Counted from the first letter of the stretch, positions 9,778-19,307 are shown. The stretch is DNA of 64,000 bases from an uncultured Bacteroidota bacterium (GCA_902582405.1 CACHSA010000002.1:97397-161396), one strand, 5' to 3'. Numbers and translations are program-made. Notes: a model not told the origin generated them from the letters alone.

Positions 9778-10845
9778 TTGATTAGTTTTAAAGTAAAAAA
9801 AGTGGAAAAAAAGTTTTACAGTTTCATAAGAATTATTTCAACATTTTACAACAATTTTTTTTTTAAAAAACTTACTATAATCGGTAAAGAAAAAATACCA
9901 AATGATGGGGCAATTATTTTTTCTCCAAACCATCAGTCAGCTTTATTAGACCCTTTACTAATAGGATCCACATGTGGTAAAAGACTCTATTCATTAACAA
10001 GAAGTGATGTGTTTAGAAAACCTTTTTTATGGGTTTTAAATGCAATGCAAACGATACCTGTTTACAGAATGAGGGATGGTTTTGAAAAATTACACCAAAA
10101 TAAGAAAGTCTTTGAAAAGTGTTATGAGTTGTTAAAAGTCAAAAATAACTTACTGATTTTTTCAGAAGGAAAACATCATGATGAATATTACTTAATGCCA
10201 ATTTCTAAAGGAAGTTCAAGAATTGGCTTGGAAGGTTTAAAAAAATTTCCAAACACAATAATTTATCTTCAAGCAGTTGGAATAAATTATGGGAGTCATA
10301 AACACCCATATCATAATTGCACAATTGTGTATGGCGACCCAATTAAATTAAATGAATTTATTAATCTTTATGAAAAAAAACCAATTAAAACGCTTAACAG
10401 AGTCAGATTAAAATTAGAGAGAGAAATGAAAAAATGTCTCTGGTTGCCTAACTACTCCAAAGAATACTTTATAAAGAAAAATTTGATAAATTTTAAAAAC
10501 ACTAAACATGAATTTAATTTACTAAAAAAGAAAATTAGCCTTGAGGGTAATAAACTAAAAAATAACAATTCTAAAACAATTATTGACGAAATAGCGATTG
10601 CATTTTTTTCAATATTTAATCTGATTCCTTTAATGCTGATTCATTCAGCCTTAAAAAAAATTAATGATAGGGTTTTTCACCTCTCTGCTAAATATTTGAT
10701 AGGATTTTTTATTTTTCCTTTGTGGTGGACAATTGTATTTATAGTTTCAGTCAATTTTTTTAACATCACATTAAGCATTGCAATTATTTTGTTTCTGGTA
10801 TTGTTTTTGTTTTTTAGACAGTTTTTAATTATAAAAAATAAATAA
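9778..10845 (+). CDS. PlsC-like glycerolipid acyltransferase
   Basis: 355-residue membrane-associated acyltransferase of the 1-acyl-glycerol-3-phosphate acyltransferase superfamily, probably acylating a lysophospholipid or another lipid precursor. Motif I is SPNHQSALLDP (residues about 50-60; His and Asp five residues apart, as in several Bacteroidota homologues), and the glycerol-phosphate motif is FSEGKHH with Glu in place near residue 130. Two hydrophobic helices end the protein (about 265-345). The start is TTG at 9778, since no ATG precedes motif I in frame. The gene stands alone, with 168 bases after it containing only a weak hairpin (10847-10863). Confidence 0.82.
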   Translation: MISFKVKKVEKKFYSFIRIISTFYNNFFFKKLTIIGKEKIPNDGAIIFSPNHQSALLDPLLIGSTCGKRLYSLTRSDVFRKPFLWVLNAMQTIPVYRMRDGFEKLHQNKKVFEKCYELLKVKNNLLIFSEGKHHDEYYLMPISKGSSRIGLEGLKKFPNTIIYLQAVGINYGSHKHPYHNCTIVYGDPIKLNEFINLYEKKPIKTLNRVRLKLEREMKKCLWLPNYSKEYFIKKNLINFKNTKHEFNLLKKKISLEGNKLKNNNSKTIIDEIAIAFFSIFNLIPLMLIHSALKKINDRVFHLSAKYLIGFFIFPLWWTIVFIVSVNFFNITLSIAIILFLVLFLFFRQFLIIKNK

Positions 10846-11013
10846 CGATAGTTTTTTGCTATCAAATTGGCAAAAAAATACTTTTTTTAATTTTTTTTCT
10901 CTACATATATTTATATATTATAATTTAATCTTATGTTTAATTTTTCCCCATAGTTTTATGTTATATTAATTGCTGGTTGATTCAAACGCTTTATAAATAC
11001 ATATCTTTACAAA

Positions 11014-11976
11014 ATGTTTGATGTTATAATAATTGGTGCTGGTCCTATAGGTTTAGCGTGTAGTGTTGAAGCTAAAAAAAGAAATTTGAAGAGTTTAATT
11101 TTGGAAAAAGGAGTCTTGGTGAATTCCATTTACAATTATCCACAAAACATGACTTTTTTTTCTACATCAGATAAGCTTGAGATAGGGGAAATTCCATTTA
11201 TTTCTCAAAACCCAAAACCCACACGCCCTGAAGCATTAGAGTATTATAGAAGAGTATGTACATCATGGGATTTGGAGGTGAATTTATACGAAACTGTAAA
11301 GGAAGTAAATGTTCAATCTGAAATATTTAATATTAAAACAGATAAATCAAATTATAAATCAAAAAATATTATAATTGCAACCGGCTTTTATGACATCCCC
11401 TTTCCTTTAAATATAAAAGGAGAAAATCTTTCAAAGGTCTCTCACTACTATTCGGAACCTCACCCCTATTTTGGAATGAACCTTGCAATTGTGGGTGCTG
11501 CGAATTCAGCTGTAGATGCAGCATTAGAAACGTTTAGAAAAGGAGCTAAAAGTGTTACAATGATAGTTAGAGAAAAAAATATTAGAGAAAATGTAAAATA
11601 TTGGTCCAAGCCAGACATAGAGAATCGAATAAAGGAAGGATCCATTAAAGCTTTATTTAATTCTGAAATTATAGAAATTCAAAACGAATATATTATTGTC
11701 AAAAAAGGTAAGGAAAACACTAAACTAAAAAATGATTTTGTTTTAGCTATGACTGGCTATCAGCCAAATTTCGAGCTTTTAAAGTCGGTTGGAATAAAAT
11801 TTAAAAAGGACAAATACTCTAGCCCATACTACAACTCAAATACAATGGAATCAAACGTAAATGGTGTTTACCTTGCTGGAGTAATTTGTGGAGGGTATCA
11901 AACTAATAAGTGGTTTATAGAAAATTCCAGAATTCATGCTTGTCAAATAATTAATCATATTAAAGATAAGGCATGA
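11014..11976 (+). CDS. YpdA-family flavoprotein disulfide reductase (putative bacillithiol disulfide reductase)
   Basis: 320-residue FAD/NAD(P)H oxidoreductase. The FAD-binding GAGPIGLA is at residues 8-15, the family segment NYPQNMTFFSTSDKLEIG follows near 45, and a second dinucleotide motif VGAANSAVDAALE lies near residue 165. YpdA proteins reduce bacillithiol disulfide with NADPH and are often found in Bacteroidota. It opens an operon with glycerate kinase (4-base overlap), GntP permease, SsuD-like monooxygenase and others. An alternative role supplying reducing power to the flavin-dependent monooxygenase downstream is possible, but nothing in the sequence shows it. Confidence 0.85.
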   Translation: MFDVIIIGAGPIGLACSVEAKKRNLKSLILEKGVLVNSIYNYPQNMTFFSTSDKLEIGEIPFISQNPKPTRPEALEYYRRVCTSWDLEVNLYETVKEVNVQSEIFNIKTDKSNYKSKNIIIATGFYDIPFPLNIKGENLSKVSHYYSEPHPYFGMNLAIVGAANSAVDAALETFRKGAKSVTMIVREKNIRENVKYWSKPDIENRIKEGSIKALFNSEIIEIQNEYIIVKKGKENTKLKNDFVLAMTGYQPNFELLKSVGIKFKKDKYSSPYYNSNTMESNVNGVYLAGVICGGYQTNKWFIENSRIHACQIINHIKDKA

Positions 11977-13097
11977 ATATTTTAATCGCACCAGATTCAT
12001 TTAAGGAGTGTTTAAATGCAAAGAAAGTAGCTAGATCAATTGCGAAAGGTATTAACAAAATAAACCCTAACCATAATATTGAGGAAATCCCAATTTCTGA
12101 CGGTGGGGAGGGTTCCATTGATTTTTTAAAAAAAAACTGTGATGGAAAGGCTGTTAAACATGAAACTGAAAACGCTATTGGGAATAAAATTTTAAGTGAA
12201 TATTATAAGTTTAGAAATTCAAAAAAAGCTTGGGTTGAACTGTCTAAAGCATCAGGATTATCACTGATAGCAAAAAAAAACAGGAATCCTGGTCTTACAT
12301 CTACATATGGCACTGGATTATCAATAAATCATGCAATTCAAAGTGGATGTTCAGAGATAATTTTAAGCCTTGGTGGAAGTGCAACCAATGACGCAGGTGC
12401 AGGTATTTTCCAGGCACTAGGTGGAAAGCTTTTAGATGAGAACAACAATCAGATAGAAAAAGGGTGTGAGTCTCTATTTAAAATAAAACAAATAAAAATC
12501 CCTGAATATTTAAATGACATAAAATTTCAAGTCACCTATGATGTGTCAAATCCTTTGCTTGGCCTCAATGGAGCAACAAAGACTTATTCAAAACAAAAAG
12601 GGGCTACCTTAGATCAAATAGAGAAATTAGAAAAGAATATTTTATATTTCTCTCAAATAATAAAAAAAGATTTAAAAATTGATATAACTAAAATCAAGGG
12701 GGGAGGGTCAGCTGGAGGAACAGCCGCCGGTTTGTATGGTCTTCTAGGAGCCAAGCTCAAAAATGGGTTCAAATTGATATCTGGACTGGTAAATCTCGAA
12801 GATAAGGTGAAGTCATCGGACATCATTTTTACTGCTGAAGGGAAACTAGATTATCAATCATTAAATGGAAAAGTCCCTATTGAGTTAGGAAAATTAGCTA
12901 AAAAACACAAAAAGACACTCATATGCTTGGCTGGGAGCATTGAGCCTCCATACGAAGATTTTTACAAAAACGGGGTTACAGCAATTTTCAATATTCAAAA
13001 TAAACCGATTTCGTTAGAAGAATCTATGAAAGAGGCTGAAAATCAAATTTCAGATATATCTAGCAGAGTATTTTCATTTCTTGAAAAAGTTCAATAA
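11973..13097 (+). CDS. Glycerate kinase
   Basis: 374-residue glycerate kinase of the GlxK/GarK type, phosphorylating D-glycerate to a phosphoglycerate that enters glycolysis. It starts MNILIAPDSFKECLNAKKVA; other hallmarks are EIPISDGGEGS, LSLGGSATNDAGAG near residue 130, and GGGSAGGTAAGLYGLLGAKL near 240. Length is normal for the family. It overlaps the YpdA stop by 4 bases and its own stop overlaps the start of the GntP permease, so uptake and phosphorylation of a sugar acid appear coupled. Confidence 0.93.
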   Translation: MNILIAPDSFKECLNAKKVARSIAKGINKINPNHNIEEIPISDGGEGSIDFLKKNCDGKAVKHETENAIGNKILSEYYKFRNSKKAWVELSKASGLSLIAKKNRNPGLTSTYGTGLSINHAIQSGCSEIILSLGGSATNDAGAGIFQALGGKLLDENNNQIEKGCESLFKIKQIKIPEYLNDIKFQVTYDVSNPLLGLNGATKTYSKQKGATLDQIEKLEKNILYFSQIIKKDLKIDITKIKGGGSAGGTAAGLYGLLGAKLKNGFKLISGLVNLEDKVKSSDIIFTAEGKLDYQSLNGKVPIELGKLAKKHKKTLICLAGSIEPPYEDFYKNGVTAIFNIQNKPISLEESMKEAENQISDISSRVFSFLEKVQ

Positions 13098-14428
13098 TGC
13101 TTTTCATTTTAATCACAATAATTATATTAATTGTATGGATTATAATAGGTACTACATATTTTAAGTTAAATCCATTTTTTGTGCTTTTTGTGGCATCTAT
13201 ATCACTTGGTCTTTCATTAGAAATTCATTTTACCGAGCTCCTAAAGTTGATGTTTTTTGGATTTAGTAGTACAATACAAAAAATAGGTTTACTAATAATT
13301 TTCGGGACTGTTATTGGAAAAACTTTGGAGCTAACAAATGCTACTTCATCAATTGCTAACAATATAATTATGAGATTTAGAAAAATGCCTCTTCAATTTA
13401 AAATTGGATTTATAGGTTATATAATTTCAATTCCTGTTTTTTGTGATGCAGCTTTCATAATACTTTCGAAAACCATAAAATCAATATCGATAAAGTCAAA
13501 GATTCCATTAAAATCTATTGGAGTTGCTCTATCAACTGGCCTTTTTGCACCTCATGTTTTGGTTCCACCAACTCCAGGCCCACTTGCTGCTGCATCTAAT
13601 CTCAAATTAGAAAACTTTTCTCTTTTGATAGTTATTGGAAGTGTTCTTGCTTTTTTTTTAGTGATTATAGGCTCTACTTTTTCATATTTAATCTACAATA
13701 AATCAGGCTTTGACACCAATTTATTTTATGATCAAAAAAACAAGAAGAAATTTCCAAGTTTAAGTGAATCTATAGTTCCAATTATTGTCCCGGTTATATT
13801 AATTTCAATTGGGACCTTTTTTGGGAATTTAAATATTTTAAAAAATTTAGATTATTTATTTGGATTTTTAAGCAAACCTTCTTTTGCTTTATTCGTTGGT
13901 GTTATTCTTTCATTTAGATTAACTAAATTTAACTCAGAGATTGGATTTAAGTATTGCATTAAAAGTGGACTCATTAGCGCTTTCCCAATAGTTTTAATAA
14001 CTGGGATGGGAGGAACACTTGGCCTTATAATGCAAAATATCCCTTTAGAAGATTTTATAAACGTCGGCTCTTTTGACTTTAGTTTAGTTCTTTTAGTTCC
14101 ATTCTTTATATCTTCCGTATTTAAAACTGTTCAGGGTTCATCAACTGTGGCAATAATCACTACTTCCACAATAATATATCCCCTCTTAGGTTCACTAGGC
14201 CTTGATAATGAGATTGATAAAATCTGGACCATCTTGTCTATAGGTGTAGGTTCTATGACAGTATCTCACACAAACGATTCATATTTTTGGATAGTTTCTG
14301 AAATGACTGGGATTTCAGCTAAGAAAGCTTTGAAATATCACACAACGGGGACTTTAATACAAGGTATAGCTGGTATTGTTTTTATTTTAATTGGGTACAA
14401 GTTAACTTCACTTGCTAATTTTATTTAA
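13097..14428 (+). CDS. GntP-family sugar-acid:proton symporter
   Basis: 443-residue inner-membrane permease of the gluconate/glycerate GntP family. Around twelve hydrophobic segments can be seen, with the family motifs IPVFCDAAFIIL, FAPHVLVPPTPGPLAAA and, late in the protein, SHTNDSYFWIVSEMTG. Members import gluconate, fructuronate or D-glycerate. Because glycerate kinase lies directly upstream with no gap, glycerate is the most likely substrate (inference). The downstream monooxygenase begins 15 bases later. Confidence 0.9.
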   Translation: MLFILITIIILIVWIIIGTTYFKLNPFFVLFVASISLGLSLEIHFTELLKLMFFGFSSTIQKIGLLIIFGTVIGKTLELTNATSSIANNIIMRFRKMPLQFKIGFIGYIISIPVFCDAAFIILSKTIKSISIKSKIPLKSIGVALSTGLFAPHVLVPPTPGPLAAASNLKLENFSLLIVIGSVLAFFLVIIGSTFSYLIYNKSGFDTNLFYDQKNKKKFPSLSESIVPIIVPVILISIGTFFGNLNILKNLDYLFGFLSKPSFALFVGVILSFRLTKFNSEIGFKYCIKSGLISAFPIVLITGMGGTLGLIMQNIPLEDFINVGSFDFSLVLLVPFFISSVFKTVQGSSTVAIITTSTIIYPLLGSLGLDNEIDKIWTILSIGVGSMTVSHTNDSYFWIVSEMTGISAKKALKYHTTGTLIQGIAGIVFILIGYKLTSLANFI

Positions 14429-14443
14429 ATTGAATTTAATTTC

Positions 14444-15574
14444 ATGTCTTTAAAAAAATCTGCTGAAATTTCTTGGTTTGCTCCCATTTGTGACGGAGAT
14501 GATGATTTTCTTGGTAATAGAAATCCATTATATAAAAGTTCTTGGGAGAATACTTGTAAAATCGTTCAAACTGCAGACAAATTAGGATATAAGAATATCT
14601 TATGCCCATCCTCTTTCCAGGTTGGACAGGACCCTCTTTCATTCGTAGCTGCAATGTCAAATCTAACAAAAGATATAAATTTTCTTCCTGCTGTTAGGTG
14701 TGGAGAAATTCACCCTCCAATGCTTGCTAGAACTATTGCCACAATTGATCATATGGTTAAGGGAAGATTAACTTTAAATATTATTTCATCAAACCTGCCT
14801 GGAGATAATTTATCATCTAAAGTGCGCTATGAAAGATCTAGAGAAGTTATTCAGATTTTGAAATTGTTCTGGTCAAAAGATTTTGTGGATTTTGAGGGTC
14901 AACATTATTCTTTTAAACTGCCTTCAGACCCTGCGAAACCATACCAATTAGGAGGTCCACTTTTATATTTCGGAGGGTATTCAGATGATGGGATCGAACT
15001 CTGTGCTGAATTTTGTGATGTTTATTTAATGTGGCCAGACAAAGAGGAAAATTTAAATGAATTAATCAAAAAAGTCAAGAACAAAGCAATGAGGTATGGA
15101 AGGTCAATAAAATTTGGTCTTAGAATACATGCAATTGTGAGAGAAACTGAAGATGAAGCAAGGGCTTATGCTAGAGGGTTAATTTCTAAACTAAATTTGA
15201 AGAAAGGAGAAGATATAAAAAATCGAGCTTTAGACTCAAAGTCATTGGGTGTTTCAATTCAAAACAATTTAAGATCACAATCCGATCAAGACTTTTTTGT
15301 CGAACCAAATTTGTGGACAGGGATAGGTTTAGCTAGATCTGGTTGTGGAGCAGCTTTGGTTGGGAATCCCGACCAAATTGCTTCAAAGATTAAGAGTTAT
15401 ATAGATATGGGTATAGACTCTTTTATTTTTTCTGGGTATCCTCACAATAAAGAGTGCAAAATATTTGGAAGTCATGTTTTACCTTACTTTAATAATATTT
15501 CCTTGTCAAAACAATTAAGCAGGTTTCCTGAAATAAAATCTAATTCGCCTCTTAGCGAAGGTCCAAGGAAATAA
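14444..15574 (+). CDS. LLM-class FMNH2-dependent sulfonate monooxygenase (SsuD-like)
   Basis: 376-residue luciferase-like monooxygenase closely resembling SsuD along its whole length. It would cleave C-S bonds of sulfonates with O2 and FMNH2, releasing sulfite and an aldehyde. Matches by eye to E. coli SsuD include KFGLRIHAIVRET (the Arg226/His228 region), PNLWTGIGLARSGCGAALVG (Arg297 region) and IFSGYPHNKE (Tyr331 region). The SsuD Cys54 position is not a cysteine here. No SsuE flavin reductase or SsuABC transporter is adjacent; its neighbours are glycerate kinase, a GntP permease and a sodium symporter, so the substrate may be a C3 or sugar sulfonate rather than alkanesulfonate (inference). 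Confidence 0.88.
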   Translation: MSLKKSAEISWFAPICDGDDDFLGNRNPLYKSSWENTCKIVQTADKLGYKNILCPSSFQVGQDPLSFVAAMSNLTKDINFLPAVRCGEIHPPMLARTIATIDHMVKGRLTLNIISSNLPGDNLSSKVRYERSREVIQILKLFWSKDFVDFEGQHYSFKLPSDPAKPYQLGGPLLYFGGYSDDGIELCAEFCDVYLMWPDKEENLNELIKKVKNKAMRYGRSIKFGLRIHAIVRETEDEARAYARGLISKLNLKKGEDIKNRALDSKSLGVSIQNNLRSQSDQDFFVEPNLWTGIGLARSGCGAALVGNPDQIASKIKSYIDMGIDSFIFSGYPHNKECKIFGSHVLPYFNNISLSKQLSRFPEIKSNSPLSEGPRK

Positions 15575-15575
15575 C

Positions 15576-17117
15576 ATGTTTGATCTATTTACAGTAATTT
15601 TTTATTTTTTAATTGTAATTTCATTTGCCTTTAGGGGAAGATTAAGCAAAGACGCAAGTGCAAGCCAATATTTTCTAAGCTCAAGAAACCTCCCTTGGTA
15701 TTCAGTAGCTATATCTACTATTGCAACAAATATCCAGGGATATCAACTATTAGGGATGATGGGTTCCGCCTATATATATGGTCTTGCACAAGCAAATCTA
15801 GAAATTAATGCTATTCAGGGAATATTGATTGGAGCATTTATTTTTGTTCCTTTTTATTTAAAAGAAAAAGTTTTTACCATAACCGAGTTTATTGAAAGAA
15901 GACTTGGAAAGAAAATCGCATTATTTTACTCTGTAGCGAACATATCTCTTTTTTCAACTATCACACTCGGTGCTGCTCTTTTTTGGGGGGCATATGCAAC
16001 AGAGGTAGTGTTTGAAAACCTTCTAGAGCCTTTTTTCCAAAATAAATTTGAGAGAATAACCTATTTAATTCTCCTTTTAGGTGTAATCTCTGGTTTTTAT
16101 ACATACCTAGGGGGGTTAAATGCTGTGGTAAAAACAGATATAATTCAATTCATAATTATTATAGTTGGCGGCATAATAGTTTTATATACAACTATATCAA
16201 ATTTAGGAGGAATAGAACAGTTGTACGAAAAGACAGAAGAAAAAATGCACCTCCATCTTAATGCCAACCATCCAACTTTGCCATGGACACACCTTTTAGG
16301 GCTATTTTTTCTTAATATAAATTATTGGTGTGCCAATCAAACAATAATGCAACGGGCAATAGCAGCGAGAAATTTAAAACATGCTCAGATAGGGCTGTTA
16401 GCAGGTGGATTAATTAAGTATTTTATGGCTATAGTTATTGTTCTGCCTGGAATTGCATTATATGGAATCTTAGGGGAAAAGCTTCAAGACCCTGATTTAG
16501 CTTTCCCCTACATTGTAAAAAACCTATTACCTAATGGATTTAAAGGTATTATTCTTTGTGGTCTATTCGCTTCTTTAATGAGTACTCTAGATTCTACTCT
16601 AAACTCAATAGCTACAATGTGGTCAACTGATATTTACTCGAAATATATTAATAAAGCTGCAACCGATAAAGAAAAAATAATTGCTGGAAGAAAGTCAATT
16701 ATAATTGCACTTTGCATTGGACTAACAGTTGGAGTATGTTTACTTTATATAAAACTTGACAAACCTCAGATAGCATTTACGCATGTTTTAAATAATTTAA
16801 GATATTATATAAATTGTGGTATAGTTTTGCTGATTTGTACCTCGGTTTTGCTAATAAAACCAAACAAAAAAATAATTTTTTACCTACTGGTTTTAAGCAT
16901 TCCTCTTAACTTAGGAATTGAAAAAATTTTCCCAAAATTAAATTATTTCTTGCGAGCATTTACTGTGATTATATCTTTATTGAGTTTGTCAATCTTGTTT
17001 AGTGAAAGAAAAATAAATAATATTAAAAGTTTGTTTAATCCTAGTTCTATATTAATTAGAAATTTAGGTTATTTGCTTTTGGGTAGTTTAATAATTACAC
17101 ATTTTTTATTTAGTTAA
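15576..17117 (+). CDS. Sodium:solute symporter (SSS family)
   Basis: 513-residue SSS transporter with about 14 membrane segments. It starts FDLFTVIFYFLIVISFAFRG and contains SASQYFLSSRNLPWYSVAIS, TFLGG-like YTYLGGLNAVVKTDIIQ, and CGLFASLMSTLDSTLNSIATMW, which holds the Ser/Thr-rich sodium site. Homologues carry sugars such as glucose, galactose or sialic acid with Na+. It begins one base after the monooxygenase stop, so it probably imports that enzyme's substrate or a precursor; the identity is unknown. Confidence 0.92.
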   Translation: MFDLFTVIFYFLIVISFAFRGRLSKDASASQYFLSSRNLPWYSVAISTIATNIQGYQLLGMMGSAYIYGLAQANLEINAIQGILIGAFIFVPFYLKEKVFTITEFIERRLGKKIALFYSVANISLFSTITLGAALFWGAYATEVVFENLLEPFFQNKFERITYLILLLGVISGFYTYLGGLNAVVKTDIIQFIIIIVGGIIVLYTTISNLGGIEQLYEKTEEKMHLHLNANHPTLPWTHLLGLFFLNINYWCANQTIMQRAIAARNLKHAQIGLLAGGLIKYFMAIVIVLPGIALYGILGEKLQDPDLAFPYIVKNLLPNGFKGIILCGLFASLMSTLDSTLNSIATMWSTDIYSKYINKAATDKEKIIAGRKSIIIALCIGLTVGVCLLYIKLDKPQIAFTHVLNNLRYYINCGIVLLICTSVLLIKPNKKIIFYLLVLSIPLNLGIEKIFPKLNYFLRAFTVIISLLSLSILFSERKINNIKSLFNPSSILIRNLGYLLLGSLIITHFLFS

Positions 17118-17141
17118 ATTTATCTGTAATAGTGAAGTAAG

Positions 17142-17867
17142 ATGTCTTTGAATATTATTATCCCCTGCTACAACGAATCTATTAGGCTTCCTGTTAAAAA
17201 GTATTTAGATTTTTTGAAACTAAATCAGAAAGTCAAAATAATTTTTGTGAATGATGGTTCTACTGATTGTACAAAAAAGATTTTAAGTACAATATCAAAT
17301 AGGTTTCCGAAACAAATTAAAATTTTGTCTTATGAAAAAAATAAAGGAAAAGGGAATGCTGTGCGTGATGGCATTCTATACGCAGTTCACCAAAATATGA
17401 TTGGGAATTTGGCCTATCTAGATGCTGACTTATCAACCTCACTTGAAGAATGCAAGTTATTGTCCGAAAAAATAAATGATAAAATCAAATTTGTGTTTGG
17501 TTCGAGAATCCCCGAGCCGGGTAATGTCATTAAAAGAAAATTTCATCGTTTTATAATAGGAAGAAGTATAGCTACTATTATATCTTCAATTATAGGGGTT
17601 TCTATTTATGACACTCAATGTGGATGTAAAATAATAGATCAAAAATTGGTAAAACTCTCATTTGAAAAAGTTTTTTTGTCTAGATGGTTGTTTGACGTTG
17701 AAATATTTTTAAGGCTTATAAATGTTTATGGCAAGGATAAGTTTTTAGAAATTTCAAAAGAGATCCCTCTAAAAAGTTGGATTGACACTGAAGATTCAAA
17801 AGTAAAATTCGTGCATGCACCTTGGATTATTTTAGACCTTTTAAAAATTAAAAAAAGATATAAATAA
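17142..17867 (+). CDS. GT2 polyprenyl-phosphate sugar synthase (dolichyl-phosphate glucosyltransferase-like)
   Basis: 241-residue GT-A glycosyltransferase of family 2, resembling dolichyl-phosphate beta-glucosyltransferase. Seen are SLNIIIPCYNESIRLP, IIFVNDGSTDCT, YLDADLSTSLEECK (the DxD-type metal site) and DTQCGCKIID. It would load a sugar from a nucleotide donor onto undecaprenyl phosphate on the cytoplasmic face. The next gene (1-base overlap) is a GT39 GT-C enzyme that could use the product, so the two form a plausible donor/acceptor pair for sugar modification of envelope molecules. Confidence 0.87.
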   Translation: MSLNIIIPCYNESIRLPVKKYLDFLKLNQKVKIIFVNDGSTDCTKKILSTISNRFPKQIKILSYEKNKGKGNAVRDGILYAVHQNMIGNLAYLDADLSTSLEECKLLSEKINDKIKFVFGSRIPEPGNVIKRKFHRFIIGRSIATIISSIIGVSIYDTQCGCKIIDQKLVKLSFEKVFLSRWLFDVEIFLRLINVYGKDKFLEISKEIPLKSWIDTEDSKVKFVHAPWIILDLLKIKKRYK

Positions 17868-19270
17868 TGGGTCCCCGTTTTTTTAAATACACAAATAAAC
17901 TTTGGGTTGCCTTTTTATTAATTGTATTAATTGCTAATAGAGGAATTATAAACTATTTGCTTCCATTAATGGATAAAACCGAAGCTAGATACGCCGAAAT
18001 AGCCAGAATTATGGTCGAAACCAATAACTGGATATTATTACAAATTGACTATAATATTCCATTTTGGGCAAAACCCCCGCTCTCTACCTGGCTGACTGCT
18101 ATTTCAATTAAAGTTTTTGGATTACATGAGTTTTACATAAGGCTGCCTTATTTAATTATAACTTTAATTATCCTTTTTTTTATCTCCAGATATGATAAAA
18201 ATAACAATAAAATCTTTTTTCTTACCCCTCTGATACTACTATCGATACCTGAATTTTACTTGCATGCAGGTGTAGTTTCAACTGATACAATCTTAAATTT
18301 TTCAATAATTCTAGTTATGCTTTCTTTTTGGGAAATAGTTGGTAAAGGATCTGGGTCCAAATGGTGGTATGGTTTTTTTATTGGAATTGGGCTGGGACTT
18401 TTATCAAAAGGACCCATAATTTTAATATTAACTATACCTCCAATTTTTATTTGGCTTTTTATTTACAAAAAAGAATTTAAAAAGCTTAAAAAAATACCAA
18501 TCTTTAAAGGCTTATCATTAACATTTTTAATATCGTTCCCTTGGTACTATTTAACTGAGTTGAAATCACCTGGCTTTATAAACTATTTTGTTTACGGAGA
18601 ACATTTCAGAAGATTTTTTGACTCAGAATGGAAAGGAGATTTGTATGGCTTCGCTAAACAGCAACCATTTGGGATTATATGGTTATTTTCAATAATAGCC
18701 ATTTTCCCGTGGTCAATAGCAATAATAAGTAGTTTTAATAAAATAATTAAAGGGGCTTACAAAAACAAATGGGTTTGTTTTCTTGTTTGTTGGATGCTAT
18801 TTACACCTGTTTTTTTCACTTTTTCAAGCAGTCTTATTCATACATATACTTTACCAATGACTACCCCTGCTGCACTTCTAATTAGCCACTATTGGTCGGA
18901 AATTAAATTAAGAAAATATTTTCTATTCATATCTATGCTATTGTATTTAACCATATTGCCTGTTTTTTATTCTGGATTAGTAGATGAATCTATTCGAAAT
19001 AACTGCGATGAGGAATTGGTAAAAAATTCATTAGTAAGTGATTACTCACTATTTTATTTAAATTACAAGTCTTTTTCTAGCCGATTTTACAGTTTAGGCA
19101 CAATAAAGGAGATTAATATAGAAGAATTAAAGGAGAAGATTATAAATCAAGAAAAATTTGCCGTAATAATAGAAAACTCTGAAATTAAAAAAATAGATTT
19201 ATCTACAATTAAAAAGCTAAAAAGGATAAAAAAAACAAAGAAGAAAAATCTATATATACATAATTATTAA
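17867..19270 (+). CDS. GT39-family (ArnT/PMT-like) membrane glycosyltransferase
   Basis: 467-residue integral membrane GT-C glycosyltransferase. It has the first-loop acidic signature DKTEARYAEIARIM (residues about 36-50) followed by FWAKPPLSTWLTA, characteristic of ArnT/PMT family 39, then about ten hydrophobic segments and a short soluble C-terminus rich in Lys. It transfers a sugar from a polyprenyl-phosphate carrier to a lipid or protein on the periplasmic side. Acceptor unknown. It ends the plus-strand operon and faces the DUF4270 gene across a 37-base gap with an AT-rich hairpin. Confidence 0.87.
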   Translation: MGPRFFKYTNKLWVAFLLIVLIANRGIINYLLPLMDKTEARYAEIARIMVETNNWILLQIDYNIPFWAKPPLSTWLTAISIKVFGLHEFYIRLPYLIITLIILFFISRYDKNNNKIFFLTPLILLSIPEFYLHAGVVSTDTILNFSIILVMLSFWEIVGKGSGSKWWYGFFIGIGLGLLSKGPIILILTIPPIFIWLFIYKKEFKKLKKIPIFKGLSLTFLISFPWYYLTELKSPGFINYFVYGEHFRRFFDSEWKGDLYGFAKQQPFGIIWLFSIIAIFPWSIAIISSFNKIIKGAYKNKWVCFLVCWMLFTPVFFTFSSSLIHTYTLPMTTPAALLISHYWSEIKLRKYFLFISMLLYLTILPVFYSGLVDESIRNNCDEELVKNSLVSDYSLFYLNYKSFSSRFYSLGTIKEINIEELKEKIINQEKFAVIIENSEIKKIDLSTIKKLKRIKKTKKKNLYIHNY

Positions 19271-19286
19271 TTCATTAAATACTATA

Positions 19287-19307
19287 AATTAAACCTTTTG
19301 TTTAATT
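19287..19307. terminator. Possible bidirectional terminator between convergent genes
   Basis: AATTAAAC (19287-19294) and GTTTAATT (19300-19307) form a perfect 8-base-pair stem with a 5-base loop. It sits exactly between the stops of the GT39 gene and the DUF4270 gene. The stem is AT-rich and the flanking T tracts are short, so its strength is doubtful. Confidence 0.4.

Noticed and set aside
10846..11013. GATAG/CTATC hairpin at 10847-10863 after the acyltransferase gene as terminator
   Set aside because: Only five pairs with a 7-base loop and no T tract after it; too weak to list.
14444..15574. Lack of the SsuD Cys54 equivalent as a sign of inactivity
   Set aside because: That residue assists flavin/substrate binding and varies among LLM enzymes, while the Arg and His catalytic positions are kept.
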